Shown: in pieces, positions 24,301 through 33,048 of the stretch | How positions within the stretch are numbered: position 1 is the stretch's first letter | Layout of the letters: the number at the start of each line of letters is the position of its first letter | NCBI GenBank assembly: GCA_905215755.1 | Contig: CAJMRE010000014.1 | Location: 1-44,891, forward strand | Direction: 5' to 3' | Length of the DNA stretch: 44,891 bases | DNA from: an uncultured bacterium | GTDB lineage: Bacteria; Actinomycetota; Coriobacteriia; Coriobacteriales; Coriobacteriaceae | Notes under the pieces: generated by a model | Told to the model about the DNA's origin: nothing | Databases searched by the model: none | The model's input: the letters and a program-made list of their open reading frames with translations, nothing else | Position numbers and translations under genes: made by a program

Positions 24301-26015
24301 TGATTTCGCCTCCGCCGCACCACGATATTTACTCTATCGAGGACCTGGCAGAGCTGATCTTCGATCTTAAGAACGCCAACCCCGGTGCGCGCGTGTCGGT
24401 CAAACTGGTCAGCGAGGCCGGCGTCGGCACCATCGCCACCGGTGTGGCCAAGGGTGCTGCCGACAAGATCTTGATCAGCGGCCACAATGGCGGCTCGGGT
24501 GCCGCTGCGCGCGATTCCATTTGGCACGCCGGCCTACCGCTGGAGCTCGGCCTTGCCGAGGCTCAGCAGACGTTGCTGCAAAACGGCCTGCGCTCCCGCG
24601 TGGTGCTCGAGGCCGACGGCAAGCTCATGGACGGCACCGACGTCGCCGTCGCCTGCCTGCTGGGTGCCGAGGAGTTTGGCTTTGCGACCATGCCGCTCAT
24701 CTCCATGGGCTGCCTCATGCAGCGCGACTGCCAGCAGGATACCTGCCCCGCCGGCATCGCTACGCAAAACTGCCGCCTGCGTCGCGGCTTCCGCGGCAAG
24801 CCCGAGCACGTTGAGCACTTTATGCTCTTTGTTGCCGAGCAACTTCGCGAGGTCATGGCGAGCCTGGGCTTCCGCACCGTCGACGAGATGGTCGGCCATC
24901 CCGAGTGCTTGCGCCAGATCGAGGTCCCGGGCAATCGCAAAGCTAACCTGCTGGATCTGTCGCCTGTGCTGGCAAGCGCGACCTGCGAGTTCGGTGCTCA
25001 CATTCCGGGTGCCGACGGCCGTCACTTCCTGCCCCAGATGGCTGCGGACAGCGAGCTCGACAAGACACTCGACTCCACGCTGTTTGTGCCCTACACGGCC
25101 GACGCCCGTGCGCACCTGCGCCCGGTTCGCTTCCGCGCCGATATCGCCAACGTCAACCGCTGCGTGGGCACCATCCTGGGCAACGCGGTGACCAAGGCGC
25201 ATCCCGAGGGCCTGCCCGCCGGCTCTATCACCATCGATTGCGATGGATCGGCCGGTCAGAGCTTTGGCGCCTTCCTGCCGCGCGGCATTACGCTCAACGT
25301 GTGCGGCGACGCCAACGACTACTTTGGCAAGGGCCTTTCGGGCGGCGAGGTGTCGGTGCGTCCCAACCCGCATGCGACCTACAAGTTCGACGAGAACATC
25401 ATCGTGGGCAATGTTGCGTTCTTTGGCGCTACGAGCGGCCGCGGCTTCATTAACGGTCTGGCCGGCCAGCGCTTTGGCGTGCGCAACTCCGGTGCCACGG
25501 TGGTGGTCGAGGGCTGCGGCAACCACGGCTGTGAGTACATGACGGGCGGCCTGGCGCTCATCCTGGGCGAGGTCGGGCAGAACTTTGCCGCCGGCATGAC
25601 GGGCGGCGTGGCCTATGTCTTTGACCAGTACGGCACGCTCGATGCCCGCGTGAACCACGAGAGCGTTGAGCTCAAGGCCCCGACGGCCGGCGAGCTGGCC
25701 CAGATTCGCGAGCTCATCCAGGAGCACGTGGACGCGACACAGAGCCCACGCGGCATTAAGCTGCTCTACAGCTTTGAGACGATGAGTAAACACTTTGTGA
25801 AGGTCATTCCAACCGAGTACGAGCGCGTGCTGGCGATTGTCGCCGCCGCCGAGGCCGTCGGCAAGACGCATGCGCAGGCCGAGGAGCTGACGTTTGACAT
25901 TGTGACCGGTCGCGCCGACGCCGCCGATGTCGCTCGCTTTGATGTGGCGGGTGGTGTCGCTGGCGCTGTGCCCGCCGCCGCCAGCTCTGTTGCTTCGACC
26001 AAGAAGGAGGCGTAA
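21318..26015 (+). CDS. gltB: Glutamate synthase, large (alpha) subunit
   Basis: Makes glutamate from glutamine and 2-oxoglutarate. The 1565-residue protein has the class II glutamine amidotransferase domain with Cys21 (HDACGIGALADINGE), a central domain, the FMN-binding synthase barrel (GGEDPRRETPLANGDSKNSA region, PGEGGHLPGKKV, SGHNGGSGAAARDS), the 3Fe-4S cysteines in CLMQRDCQQDTCPAGIAT (about residues 1131-1143) and the C-terminal GXGXG structural domain. The conserved cysteine is near residue 1, but a short propeptide of 20 residues precedes it. ATG 21318 has GGGGAGG upstream. gltD starts 5 bp after the stop. Confidence 0.97.
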   Translation: MQADSAQQQGLYRPEFDHDACGIGALADINGERHHQILDDALSILVNLEHRGGTGLEKNTGDGAGILFQVPHHFFRKEAQKCGQILPAEGDYGAAMLFFPQDDKGVEDARRVFEEGCAEVGVPLLFWREVPVDPHDLGETARACMPTILQAFLGRPDDTPAGDAFERRLYVCRRTIEKKADAEFALRDKIFYVCSMSSRTIVYKGMLVATQMRRFFIDLNDAAVKTAVALVHSRYSTNTTPSWERAHPNRFIIHNGEINTLKGNVNWIRAREPNLYSPVLQHDLERVMPIINREGSDSAILDNVLEFLVMNGRPLTRAASMLLPEPWDHNDSLSEERRAYDAYQSMLMEPWDGPAAIAFTDGRTLGAALDRNGLRPARYYVTRDGRFMLASEVGTIEVSPENILTSGCLGPGQMLEVDFARGRVIYNEELRARYAKEKPYRDWIAEETLTVDALDRPVAATPAEDAEVPAAVRMAKLGYHWDDVDEVVRSMAQQGKAPLASMGIDAPLACLSKKTRSFYDYFYQLFAQVTNPPIDALREHMVTSTTLYLGNHGNLLEDSRTACQLVRLERPLLSEEEFDRICAIDRVGFKTRRFRAVYRRDAGEGALQAALKQLAEDVEAAVRDGVNIVVLSDRAAAGEVPVPSLLAVGCVHNHLIRAGVRTFADIVVECGDAVSPHDFAALVGYSASGIYPYNAHACIRDLAARGDLDVTAEQGIANYNKAATAGIVSIMSKMGISTVQSYHSAQIFEAVGFTPEFVNAYFAGTVSRVGGMGVEDVEREQNERYDAALAILKSPAPDQLPTLGLTKWRPLGGEDHLIDPQTVYLLQTACREDSYDTFKEYSARLHRTGRAVRLRDLLDFDASGRTPVALDEVEPALNIVRRFNTGAMSYGSISKEAHECMAIAMNRLHGRSNSGEGGEDPRRETPLANGDSKNSAIKQVASARFGVTSRYLCSAFEIQIKMAQGAKPGEGGHLPGKKVYPWIAEVRQSTPGIGLISPPPHHDIYSIEDLAELIFDLKNANPGARVSVKLVSEAGVGTIATGVAKGAADKILISGHNGGSGAAARDSIWHAGLPLELGLAEAQQTLLQNGLRSRVVLEADGKLMDGTDVAVACLLGAEEFGFATMPLISMGCLMQRDCQQDTCPAGIATQNCRLRRGFRGKPEHVEHFMLFVAEQLREVMASLGFRTVDEMVGHPECLRQIEVPGNRKANLLDLSPVLASATCEFGAHIPGADGRHFLPQMAADSELDKTLDSTLFVPYTADARAHLRPVRFRADIANVNRCVGTILGNAVTKAHPEGLPAGSITIDCDGSAGQSFGAFLPRGITLNVCGDANDYFGKGLSGGEVSVRPNPHATYKFDENIIVGNVAFFGATSGRGFINGLAGQRFGVRNSGATVVVEGCGNHGCEYMTGGLALILGEVGQNFAAGMTGGVAYVFDQYGTLDARVNHESVELKAPTAGELAQIRELIQEHVDATQSPRGIKLLYSFETMSKHFVKVIPTEYERVLAIVAAAEAVGKTHAQAEELTFDIVTGRADAADVARFDVAGGVAGAVPAAASSVASTKKEA

Positions 26016-26020
26016 GTGCC

Positions 26021-27502
<1,482 letters not shown>

Positions 27503-27516
27503 AGTAGTCATTTAAG

Positions 27517-27564
27517 AACGTCCCCAATGACTAGTCATTTTTTTGTCTAGTCGTTGGGGACGCT
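27517..27564 (+). repeat. Inverted repeat after gltD (probable terminator)
   Basis: AACGTCCCCAATGACTAG pairs with CTAGTCGTTGGGGACGCT (two mismatches) around TCATTTTTTTGT. The hairpin begins 15 bp after the gltD stop. From 27565 to 27844 I see no convincing gene: the stretch is T-rich, with short repeats of TTTGTCGAC and TCAAG, and likely holds the promoter of the next gene. Confidence 0.65.
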
Positions 27565-27856
27565 CTTTGCGAGCGATTTGCTCGTTTGTCGACGTACGGG
27601 TGTTCATTTGTCGACTTCTTGGGCTGTGGTCACCTGTTGTTTCTGTGGTGGCTGTGGGTATCTGGCTCAAAAGGGCGGGTTGGCCGTCTATGTTTACCTG
27701 CGGTTTTGTTGCGGTGCGCATTTTCGGTCAAGCTTTTCGTCAAGTGTTTGGTCAGCATCTGGTTTGCAGCCGGAGGCCTATTTTGCCCGCGCTGGTCGTG
27801 GCCGACCACCCTCCTCGTAAGCTCAAATTGAGGTCTATCAGTTTGAGGAGGATGCC

Positions 27857-28564
27857 ATGACTGACCACGCTTTAGACCGAGCGCAGCTAGCCGAAGCCGT
27901 CGGCAACGATATTGCCGACATAGCCCATTTTTGGATGCTGCGGAAGTTCCAGTTTTTGGAGCCGGCGCGCGAACAGTTCGAGATCATTGTCGACCCGTGG
28001 CTCAGCTATTGCACCGAGCCTTCGCAAAACGAAATCATGGCCTACAACATGGCGTTTACCGATTGGCTGCTCTTCGAGCGCTCCTATCGCCATGGCAAGA
28101 CGCTGCTCGAGCTGTATGTTGACGAGCCGCCGGCATCGCTTTCGCCTGCCTCGCTCAAGCGGCTCGAGCAGGTACACGACACGCAGTATTTCTCGCGCTT
28201 TGGCATTTTGGACAAGGATCCTGCGAACGGCATAGTTGCGCTGAAGGATACGCGCACCGACCGTCGCTTTGATGTCTACGACCCGCATATCGTGCAAAAG
28301 GAGCATTGGAGCGACGGCGCGATTGCGGTGCGCCTCGCTTGCGTCGACGATGTCTGGCTGACGGCGGGACAGCTCTATCTGTACGACATCGCGCGCCTGA
28401 GTGACACGGCAGTCGATGGGCCGGGTGCGGTGCATCCGGAGGACCTGCAGGATGGCTTTGACACCTCGTGCATCAGTTTCTTCTTGCGCCTGGTCCGCGA
28501 CATCATGGGCGCCCAGGGGCGCTACGTAAAGTCGCTCAACATCTACGAGCAGGAGTGGGAGTAG
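27857..28564 (+). CDS. Hypothetical protein
   Basis: A 235-residue soluble, acidic protein that I do not recognise. It is rich in aromatic residues (AHFWMLRKFQFLEPAREQFE, DPWLSYCTEPSQNEIMAYNM, FTDWLLFERSYRHGKTLLEL) and has alpha/beta character, without signal peptide, transmembrane segment or cysteine motif. ATG 27857 has GAGGAGGA upstream. Codon use matches the neighbours. It is followed by three 57-bp repeats and the DUF559/AbiEi-like nuclease; a link with either is possible but not shown by the sequence. Confidence 0.7.
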   Translation: MTDHALDRAQLAEAVGNDIADIAHFWMLRKFQFLEPAREQFEIIVDPWLSYCTEPSQNEIMAYNMAFTDWLLFERSYRHGKTLLELYVDEPPASLSPASLKRLEQVHDTQYFSRFGILDKDPANGIVALKDTRTDRRFDVYDPHIVQKEHWSDGAIAVRLACVDDVWLTAGQLYLYDIARLSDTAVDGPGAVHPEDLQDGFDTSCISFFLRLVRDIMGAQGRYVKSLNIYEQEWE

Positions 28565-28600
28565 GGGATGTGGCTGGTGTCGCCCTGCTGCCCTGACTTT

Positions 28601-28818
28601 GTCTCAATCTGTAACGTTTGGCGGCTGTTTAGGCCCGTAACTGTTACAGATTGAGATGTTCGGCAACGGGCTGGGGGAATGTCTCAATCTGTAACATCTA
28701 CGGGCTAAAAGTCGACCTAGCTGTTACAGATTGAGACAAAGGCTGGACGCGGTGCCGAAAGATCTTGTTCTGTAACAACTAGAGGCTCAAAGACTGTCTT
28801 TCTGTTACAGATCAAGAC
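28601..28818 (+). repeat. 57-bp palindromic repeats, copies 6-8
   Basis: Copies at 28601-28657, 28681-28737 and 28762-28818, with 23- and 24-nt spacers. The third is the most degenerate on its left arm (GATCTTGTTCTG). It ends 20 bp before the start codon of the nuclease gene, so a hairpin from it would sit in that gene's leader. Confidence 0.95.
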
Positions 28819-28838
28819 ATTTGTCAGCGGAGGTAACG

Positions 28839-29915
28839 GTGACGAAGGTCCATTTGTCTGACGTGGTGGTGATGGAAGTGTCTAATACCGTTCTCAAACA
28901 CAAACATACGACTCGCAACACGTTGGCGCGGAACAGGATGCTCGCGCGGCTCACGGAGACGGCCAAGCAAGGTGCGCTGTTCGCAACGCATGACAATACC
29001 GAGCTCATGTGGCTGCGACGCCATGTTGGAACCGACGATATCGCGGAGCCCGAGCCGTACCTGTTCTGTTTTCAGCATGATTGGGATGCATTGACGTCGG
29101 CGGAGCGAGCGCTGAGGACTATCAAAGGGCTTGCGGAATTTCATCCCGATTGGGCGTTTTGGGGCTATGACGCGGCGCTTTTGTGGGGTTTGGAGGTGCC
29201 GAATGATCTGCTCGGGCCGCGCTTTCTTGTTAAGACGGGTTGTTCGGTGACGTTGAGCAGCGGGTGCAGGTTGTCGCGTCCACAGATGGCGGGCGCGCTC
29301 GAGCGTGTTGATGGCGTGCGGGTGACGTCGTTTTGGCGCACGGTGGAGGATTGCTTACTGCGTGCGCCGTTCTCCTACGGGTTGGCGATTGCCGATTCTG
29401 CACTGCGGGCGAAAGGCGTATCACGTTGGGATTTGTGCGAGCGCCTCCGCGCCGATTGCGAGGGCAGGCGAGGGTATCGCAGGGCACAGGTGATTGCGTC
29501 GTATGCGGACGGGCTGTCCGAAAACGGCGGCGAGTCTCGGTTCCGAGCGTTCTTTATTGCGTACGGCTTTCCAGTTCCGGAGCTGCAGGTGGAGTTTCGC
29601 GACCCGCTCGATCCGAGCCAGGCGTTTCGCGTCGACTATTTTTGGCGGCTCATGGACGGGACGTGTGTCATCGGCGAGCTCGACGGAAAGGGGAAGTACA
29701 CCTTGCAGAACGGCGAGGGTCGGGAGTCGGTCGACCCATTCGTGGCAGAACGTCAACGGGAGTCCCATCTGACAATGCTCGGGCATAAGGTGCTTCGGTT
29801 TACGTTTAACGAACTCAAAGACCCGGGGAAGCTGGTCGAGAAAATGAGGCTGGCGGGTATTCCTCGGCAGGCTGAATTGGCTGAGGAGTGGAGACGTCAG
29901 TGGTATGGGCGCTGA
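28839..29915 (+). CDS. AbiEi-like / DUF559 (PD-(D/E)XK, Vsr-like) putative endonuclease
   Basis: A 358-residue protein with two parts. The first ~215 residues resemble the AbiEi-type transcriptional/antitoxin fold (FWGYDAALLWGLEVP, RVTSFWRTVEDCLLRAPFSY, GLAIADSALRAKG). The C-terminal part is a DUF559-type nuclease fold: Glu232 (NGGESRFRAFF), Asp266 (AFRVDYFW), then Glu280-X-Asp-Gly-Lys284 (GELDGKGKY) and the later LTMLGHKVLRFTFNEL. These are the expected catalytic positions. I start at GTG 28839, which has GGAGGT at 28829-28834; a TTG at 28821 would bury this site. Three 57-bp palindromes lie directly upstream and two directly downstream. DUF559/AbiEi proteins are common in mobile and defence regions. 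DNA cutting is inferred from motifs. Confidence 0.8.
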   Translation: MTKVHLSDVVVMEVSNTVLKHKHTTRNTLARNRMLARLTETAKQGALFATHDNTELMWLRRHVGTDDIAEPEPYLFCFQHDWDALTSAERALRTIKGLAEFHPDWAFWGYDAALLWGLEVPNDLLGPRFLVKTGCSVTLSSGCRLSRPQMAGALERVDGVRVTSFWRTVEDCLLRAPFSYGLAIADSALRAKGVSRWDLCERLRADCEGRRGYRRAQVIASYADGLSENGGESRFRAFFIAYGFPVPELQVEFRDPLDPSQAFRVDYFWRLMDGTCVIGELDGKGKYTLQNGEGRESVDPFVAERQRESHLTMLGHKVLRFTFNELKDPGKLVEKMRLAGIPRQAELAEEWRRQWYGR

Positions 29916-29923
29916 GAGGTTTT

Positions 29924-30061
29924 GTCTCAATCTGTAACGTTTAGAGGTTATTTGAGCTCGTAACTGTTACAGATCGAGACAAACCGGTGAAACGTCGACC
30001 GAATGTCTCGATCTGTAACATCAAGGGGCCCAATAACCCTGTACCTGTTACAGATCGAGAC
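29924..30061 (+). repeat. 57-bp palindromic repeats, copies 9-10
   Basis: Copies at 29924-29980 and 30005-30061, spacer 24 nt. The first begins 8 bp after the nuclease stop codon. The second has perfectly matched arms. Confidence 0.95.
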
Positions 30062-30140
30062 ATTCCCCTGATGTTGCTGGGGTGGGGCTGCAACGTATTC
30101 CGTCCCCCACATCCCCTCTTCCCTCCGTTAACCGATATGC

Positions 30141-30171
30141 TCGACTTTAGGTCGCTGCATTAGGTGATAAT
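30141..30171 (+). promoter_or_regulatory. Possible promoter of the amidohydrolase gene
   Basis: GATAAT (30166-30171) lies 40 bp before the ATG. TCGACT (30141-30146) is a possible -35 but the spacer is 19 nt. Confidence 0.35.
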
Positions 30172-30210
30172 GGACAAATGTTCAAGTTAATCGTGAGGGA
30201 GGAGCTCGAT

Positions 30211-31581
30211 ATGGCGTCTGCCGATCGTTCCACGTTGTTTATCAATGCGACCATCCTAGATGGTTCGGAACATATGGAGCCGCAGCCCGACATGGCCGTG
30301 GCCGTTGAGCGCGGTGTCATCACGTGGATGGGGCCGAGTGCTGTGGCGCAGGCGCCTGCAGGTGCCGAGGTCATCGACCTGGCAGGTGCGTATCTCATGC
30401 CCGGTCTCATCAATATGCACGTGCACCTGTGCGGCTCGGGCAAGCCTGTCTCGGCCGGCGATGCGGGCGCGCTGATGAAGAAGCTCGATAATCCCGTGGG
30501 CCGCACCATCGTCCGCCGCATCCTCAAAGGCAGTGCCCAGCAGCAGCTAGCAAGCGGCGTGACCACGGTGCGCGGCGCGGGCGACCCGCTGTTTGCCGAT
30601 CTGGCCGTGCGCGATGCTATCGATGCCGGCAAGTATCAGGGTCCTCGCCTGGTGGCGCCGGGAACGGGCATCACGGTGCCGGGCGGCCATGGTGCGGGCC
30701 TGTTCGCCCAGGTGGCCAACAGTCCCGCCGAGGCAGCCGAACAGGTGCGCGACCTGTATGCTCGCGGTGCCGACGTCATTAAACTGTTCGTAACGGGCGG
30801 CGTGTTCGACGCGACGGAGGTGGGCGAGCCGGGCGTGCTGCGCATGCCGGTCGAGGTTGCCGCGGCTGCGTGTAAGGCTGCACACGAGGTAGGCTTGCCG
30901 GTTATGGCCCATGTCGAGAGCACCGAAGGCGTGAAGGCTGCGCTTGAGGCCGGCGTTGACACGATTGAGCACGGCGCTCCGTTGACACCCGAAATTTTGG
31001 AGCTGTATCGTGGCGCCGCGGGCACGCAGCTCGAGGGGCGTGCTCCGAGTGTGACCTGCACTATCAGCCCGGCGCTGCCGTTTGTATTGCTCGACCCGGA
31101 AAAGACCCATTCTACCGATACGCAAAAGAAGAACGGCGACATCGTGTGCTCGGGCATCATCGAGAGCGCCCGTGCCGCACTGGAAGCTGGCGTTAAGGTG
31201 GGCCTTGGCACGGACTCAAGCTGCCCGTTCGTGACGCAGTATGACATGTGGCGCGAGGTCGCCTATTTTGCCAAGTATGTCGACGTGAGCAACGCCTTCG
31301 CACTGCATACAGCCACGCAGGTTAATGCCGAGCTGCTGGGGCTGGGCGGCGATACTGGCGCGATCGAGTGCGGCAAGGCTGCCGATATCTTGGTAACGCG
31401 CGAGAATCCTCTCGATAATCTGTGCGCTCTGCGTGAGCCGATACATGTGATGTGTCGCGGTGATCTGGTACGCAAGCTCAAGGTGAAGCGTATTCCCGAG
31501 GTGGACGCCGAGCTCGACGCGATTATGGCCATGCCGGCTGAGGCGCTGGCCGAGGAGCTTGCCCGCGACGGCGTGGCGTAA
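30211..31581 (+). CDS. Amidohydrolase family protein (imidazolonepropionase-like)
   Basis: A 456-residue metal-dependent hydrolase. The metal-binding HXH (His70, His72) is in PGLINMHVHLCGSG, the lysine ligand candidate in DVIKLFVTGG, further histidines in GLPVMAHVES and DTIEHGAP, and the catalytic aspartate in VGLGTDSSCPF. The C-terminal beta-sandwich has KAADILVTRENPLDNL. This layout fits the imidazolonepropionase/dipeptidase-like branch; the substrate cannot be told and no histidine-degradation genes are nearby. I start at ATG 30211, with GGAGG upstream. Confidence 0.88.
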   Translation: MASADRSTLFINATILDGSEHMEPQPDMAVAVERGVITWMGPSAVAQAPAGAEVIDLAGAYLMPGLINMHVHLCGSGKPVSAGDAGALMKKLDNPVGRTIVRRILKGSAQQQLASGVTTVRGAGDPLFADLAVRDAIDAGKYQGPRLVAPGTGITVPGGHGAGLFAQVANSPAEAAEQVRDLYARGADVIKLFVTGGVFDATEVGEPGVLRMPVEVAAAACKAAHEVGLPVMAHVESTEGVKAALEAGVDTIEHGAPLTPEILELYRGAAGTQLEGRAPSVTCTISPALPFVLLDPEKTHSTDTQKKNGDIVCSGIIESARAALEAGVKVGLGTDSSCPFVTQYDMWREVAYFAKYVDVSNAFALHTATQVNAELLGLGGDTGAIECGKAADILVTRENPLDNLCALREPIHVMCRGDLVRKLKVKRIPEVDAELDAIMAMPAEALAEELARDGVA

Positions 31582-31631
31582 GCGCGCGATATGGCGATGC
31601 GAAAAAGGGACAATCCTTTTGTCATAATCAG

Positions 31632-31668
31632 AAAAAGCCGAGGTCCCGGTGCGAGGCCTCGGCTTTTA
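31632..31668. terminator. Bidirectional terminator
   Basis: AAAAAGCCGAGG pairs with CCTCGGCTTTT around TCCCGGTGCGAGG-type loop. It has T and A runs on both sides and sits between two converging genes. Confidence 0.85.
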
Positions 31669-31688
31669 TTTGTCCTATGGTGTAGCGG

Positions 31689-32162
31689 CTATGAGCGCGT
31701 CTCCATCTTGGCGTGGCACTTGGGGCAGGTGACGCGAATCTTGCCCTTGCCCTTGGGGACGGAGAGCATCTGGCCGCAGTTGGGGCACTTGAGGTATGCC
31801 GTGGTCTTGCGACCCTTCCACATCTTCTTGGCTGTGCGCTTGGCGCGCTCAAAGTCTTCCTTGCTCGTTCCGGCTGCGCGTGAGGTGCTGGCCGCTGCGG
31901 CGCCGGCGCCCAAGCTGGCGACAAACTTGCCCAAGCCGGGAACATTGGCGGTCGCGGCGACAAAGGCCTCGTTCTCCTTGTGACGTGCGTCGATATTTTT
32001 GGACAGGCCGCGCAGCACGCCAATCACGATTACGGCGATGGCAATCCAGCTGAGCCACTGGATGCGGGCTATCGATCCGATCATGGCGATGATAATGCCT
32101 GCGAAGCCCATCACGATGGTGAGTTCGTCAGCGCCATTGCGGCCCTTCATAAAGTCATTCAT
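31689..32162 (-). CDS. Membrane protein with C-terminal zinc ribbon
   Basis: A 157-residue protein with one hydrophobic hairpin or two helices at about 17-50 (TIVMGFAGIIIAMIGSIARI, WLSWIAIAVIVIGVLRGLS), an Ala/Lys-rich linker, and a zinc-ribbon at the end with two CXXC pairs (LKCPNCGQMLSVP and VTCPKCHAKME). Function unknown; such ribbons bind zinc and often nucleic acid or protein. ATG 32162 has AAAGG upstream. Confidence 0.75.
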   Translation of the reverse strand: MNDFMKGRNGADELTIVMGFAGIIIAMIGSIARIQWLSWIAIAVIVIGVLRGLSKNIDARHKENEAFVAATANVPGLGKFVASLGAGAAAASTSRAAGTSKEDFERAKRTAKKMWKGRKTTAYLKCPNCGQMLSVPKGKGKIRVTCPKCHAKMETRS

Positions 32163-32216
32163 GCAAATTGCCTTTCATTCGATATGCCGCACGCCTTTAT
32201 ACCCGATTTAGAGCAA

Positions 32217-32264
32217 GGGGGACAGGTTAATCTGCACCAATGTGGTGCAAACGTACCTGTCCCC
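32217..32264 (+). repeat. 48-bp nested hairpin with CCTGTCCCC arms
   Basis: GGGGACAGGT (32217-32226) and ACCTGTCCCC (32255-32264) pair perfectly, and inside TGCACC pairs with GGTGCA. It lies between the - strand Zn-ribbon gene start and the csoR stop and can act as the csoR terminator. Its core resembles the hairpins at 755-882 and 13059. Confidence 0.75.
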
Positions 32265-32274
32265 AATGCCCCAA

Positions 32275-32547
32275 TTACTTGGAGAGTTTGTCGACGACGC
32301 GTTCGATTTCGGCGAGTTTGGCGGCTTTGAGGTCTTCGTCGCCCGATTCGATTGCCGAAGTCACGCAGCCCTCGATATGCGCCTTGAGCACGTCGGCGTT
32401 AATGCGCGCGAGGAGCGCCTGTGTTGCCATGAGCTGCGTGGAGATGTCGACGCAATAGCGGTCCTCATCGACCATCCGCAAGATGCCGTCGATCTGGCCG
32501 CGTGCCGTCTTGAGCATGCGGGTCACCGATTTGTGGTCTCCCATCAT
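32275..32547 (-). CDS. csoR: Copper-sensing transcriptional repressor CsoR
   Basis: A 90-residue CsoR/RcnR (DUF156) protein that represses copper genes until Cu(I) binds. The copper ligands are Cys32 (RYCVDIS), His57 and Cys61 (KAHIEGC), with the same 25- and 4-residue spacing as known CsoR proteins. I start at ATG 32547; GAGGA lies upstream. It is the last gene of the copA-copZ-csoR operon and a matching operator is seen before copA (35447-35463). Confidence 0.93.
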   Translation of the reverse strand: MMGDHKSVTRMLKTARGQIDGILRMVDEDRYCVDISTQLMATQALLARINADVLKAHIEGCVTSAIESGDEDLKAAKLAEIERVVDKLSK

Positions 32548-32589
32548 GGCGGGTCCTCGTTTCTGGTCGATCTTCCGGATGTCCCCGTC

Positions 32590-32656
32590 AGTTGCGGTGA
32601 AATACGGACTGTTTAAGGGCCTAGGGCGGCTCAACAGTCCGTATTTCACCGCAACT
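32590..32656 (+). repeat. 67-bp palindromic repeat, copy 3
   Basis: Arms AGTTGCGGTGAAATACGGAC and GTCCGTATTTCACCGCAACT are perfectly complementary over 20 bp. It sits between copZ and csoR, inside the probable operon transcript. Confidence 0.85.
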
Positions 32657-32679
32657 TCTGAGGGGGCAGGTGGCGCCTG

Positions 32680-32901
32680 CTACGCGGCGGTTACGGACAG
32701 GGCATGGAATTTCTCGCCGGCGCCCTCGACGGCGGCGGCGAGCTGCTCGGCGGTCACGGTGTCGGCGCACTCTACCTGGACGGTCTGGGTCTCGTGATCG
32801 GCATCGGCGTCGGTCACGCCGGCAACGTTGAGCAGCGCGGTCTCGACGGTGGCATCGCAATGGCCGCACATGAGGCCGGAAGTCTTGATTGTGAAACGCA
32901 T
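32680..32901 (-). CDS. copZ: Copper chaperone CopZ (HMA domain)
   Basis: A 73-residue heavy-metal-associated domain that carries Cu(I) to the pump CopA. The metal site is Cys12-X-X-Cys15 in SGLMCGHCDATVETALL; the fold continues with VAGVTDADADHETQTVQVE and ends AVEGAGEKFHALSV. I start at ATG 32901, with AGAGGAA just upstream; the in-frame stretch before it belongs to the palindrome at 32927-33019 and has no start signal of its own. It follows copA on the same strand. Confidence 0.93.
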   Translation of the reverse strand: MRFTIKTSGLMCGHCDATVETALLNVAGVTDADADHETQTVQVECADTVTAEQLAAAVEGAGEKFHALSVTAA

Positions 32902-32926
32902 GGATATTCCTCTCTGTTGTGTCGGC

Positions 32927-33019
32927 TTTCCCAGGCACCCGACCTTGACCTTCAAGCCGTCGCTCGCGTACCAAAGTACGCGTCGCTCCTCTTTCAGGTC
33001 AATCTCGGGCACCTGGAAA
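32927..33019 (-). repeat. 93-bp imperfect palindrome between copA and copZ
   Basis: The arms (TTTCCCAGGCACCCGA at one end, the near-complement of TCGGGCACCTGGAAA at the other) pair along about 45 nt with mismatches, with a tight centre CGCGTAC-CAAA-GTACGCG. On the - strand the stretch is open and coding-like, but no start signal fits. In an RNA it would fold into a long hairpin just upstream of the copZ ribosome-binding site. Confidence 0.7.
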
Positions 33020-33048
33020 ACCCGTTCTAAATGGACTTAATGGTGAGC

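Noticed and set aside
21279..24527. 1082-residue open frame opposite gltB
   Set aside because: Same cause: antisense of a high-GC gene, low-complexity His/Val/Leu/Ala composition, no ribosome-binding site.
27543..27860. Overlapping open frames of 80-105 residues after gltD
   Set aside because: They start inside the gltD terminator hairpin, have unusual composition and no ribosome-binding site.
32902..33012. Short gene or CopZ N-terminal extension before copZ
   Set aside because: The open stretch comes from the 93-bp palindrome; the internal ATG at 32901 has a good ribosome-binding site and starts the HMA domain correctly.
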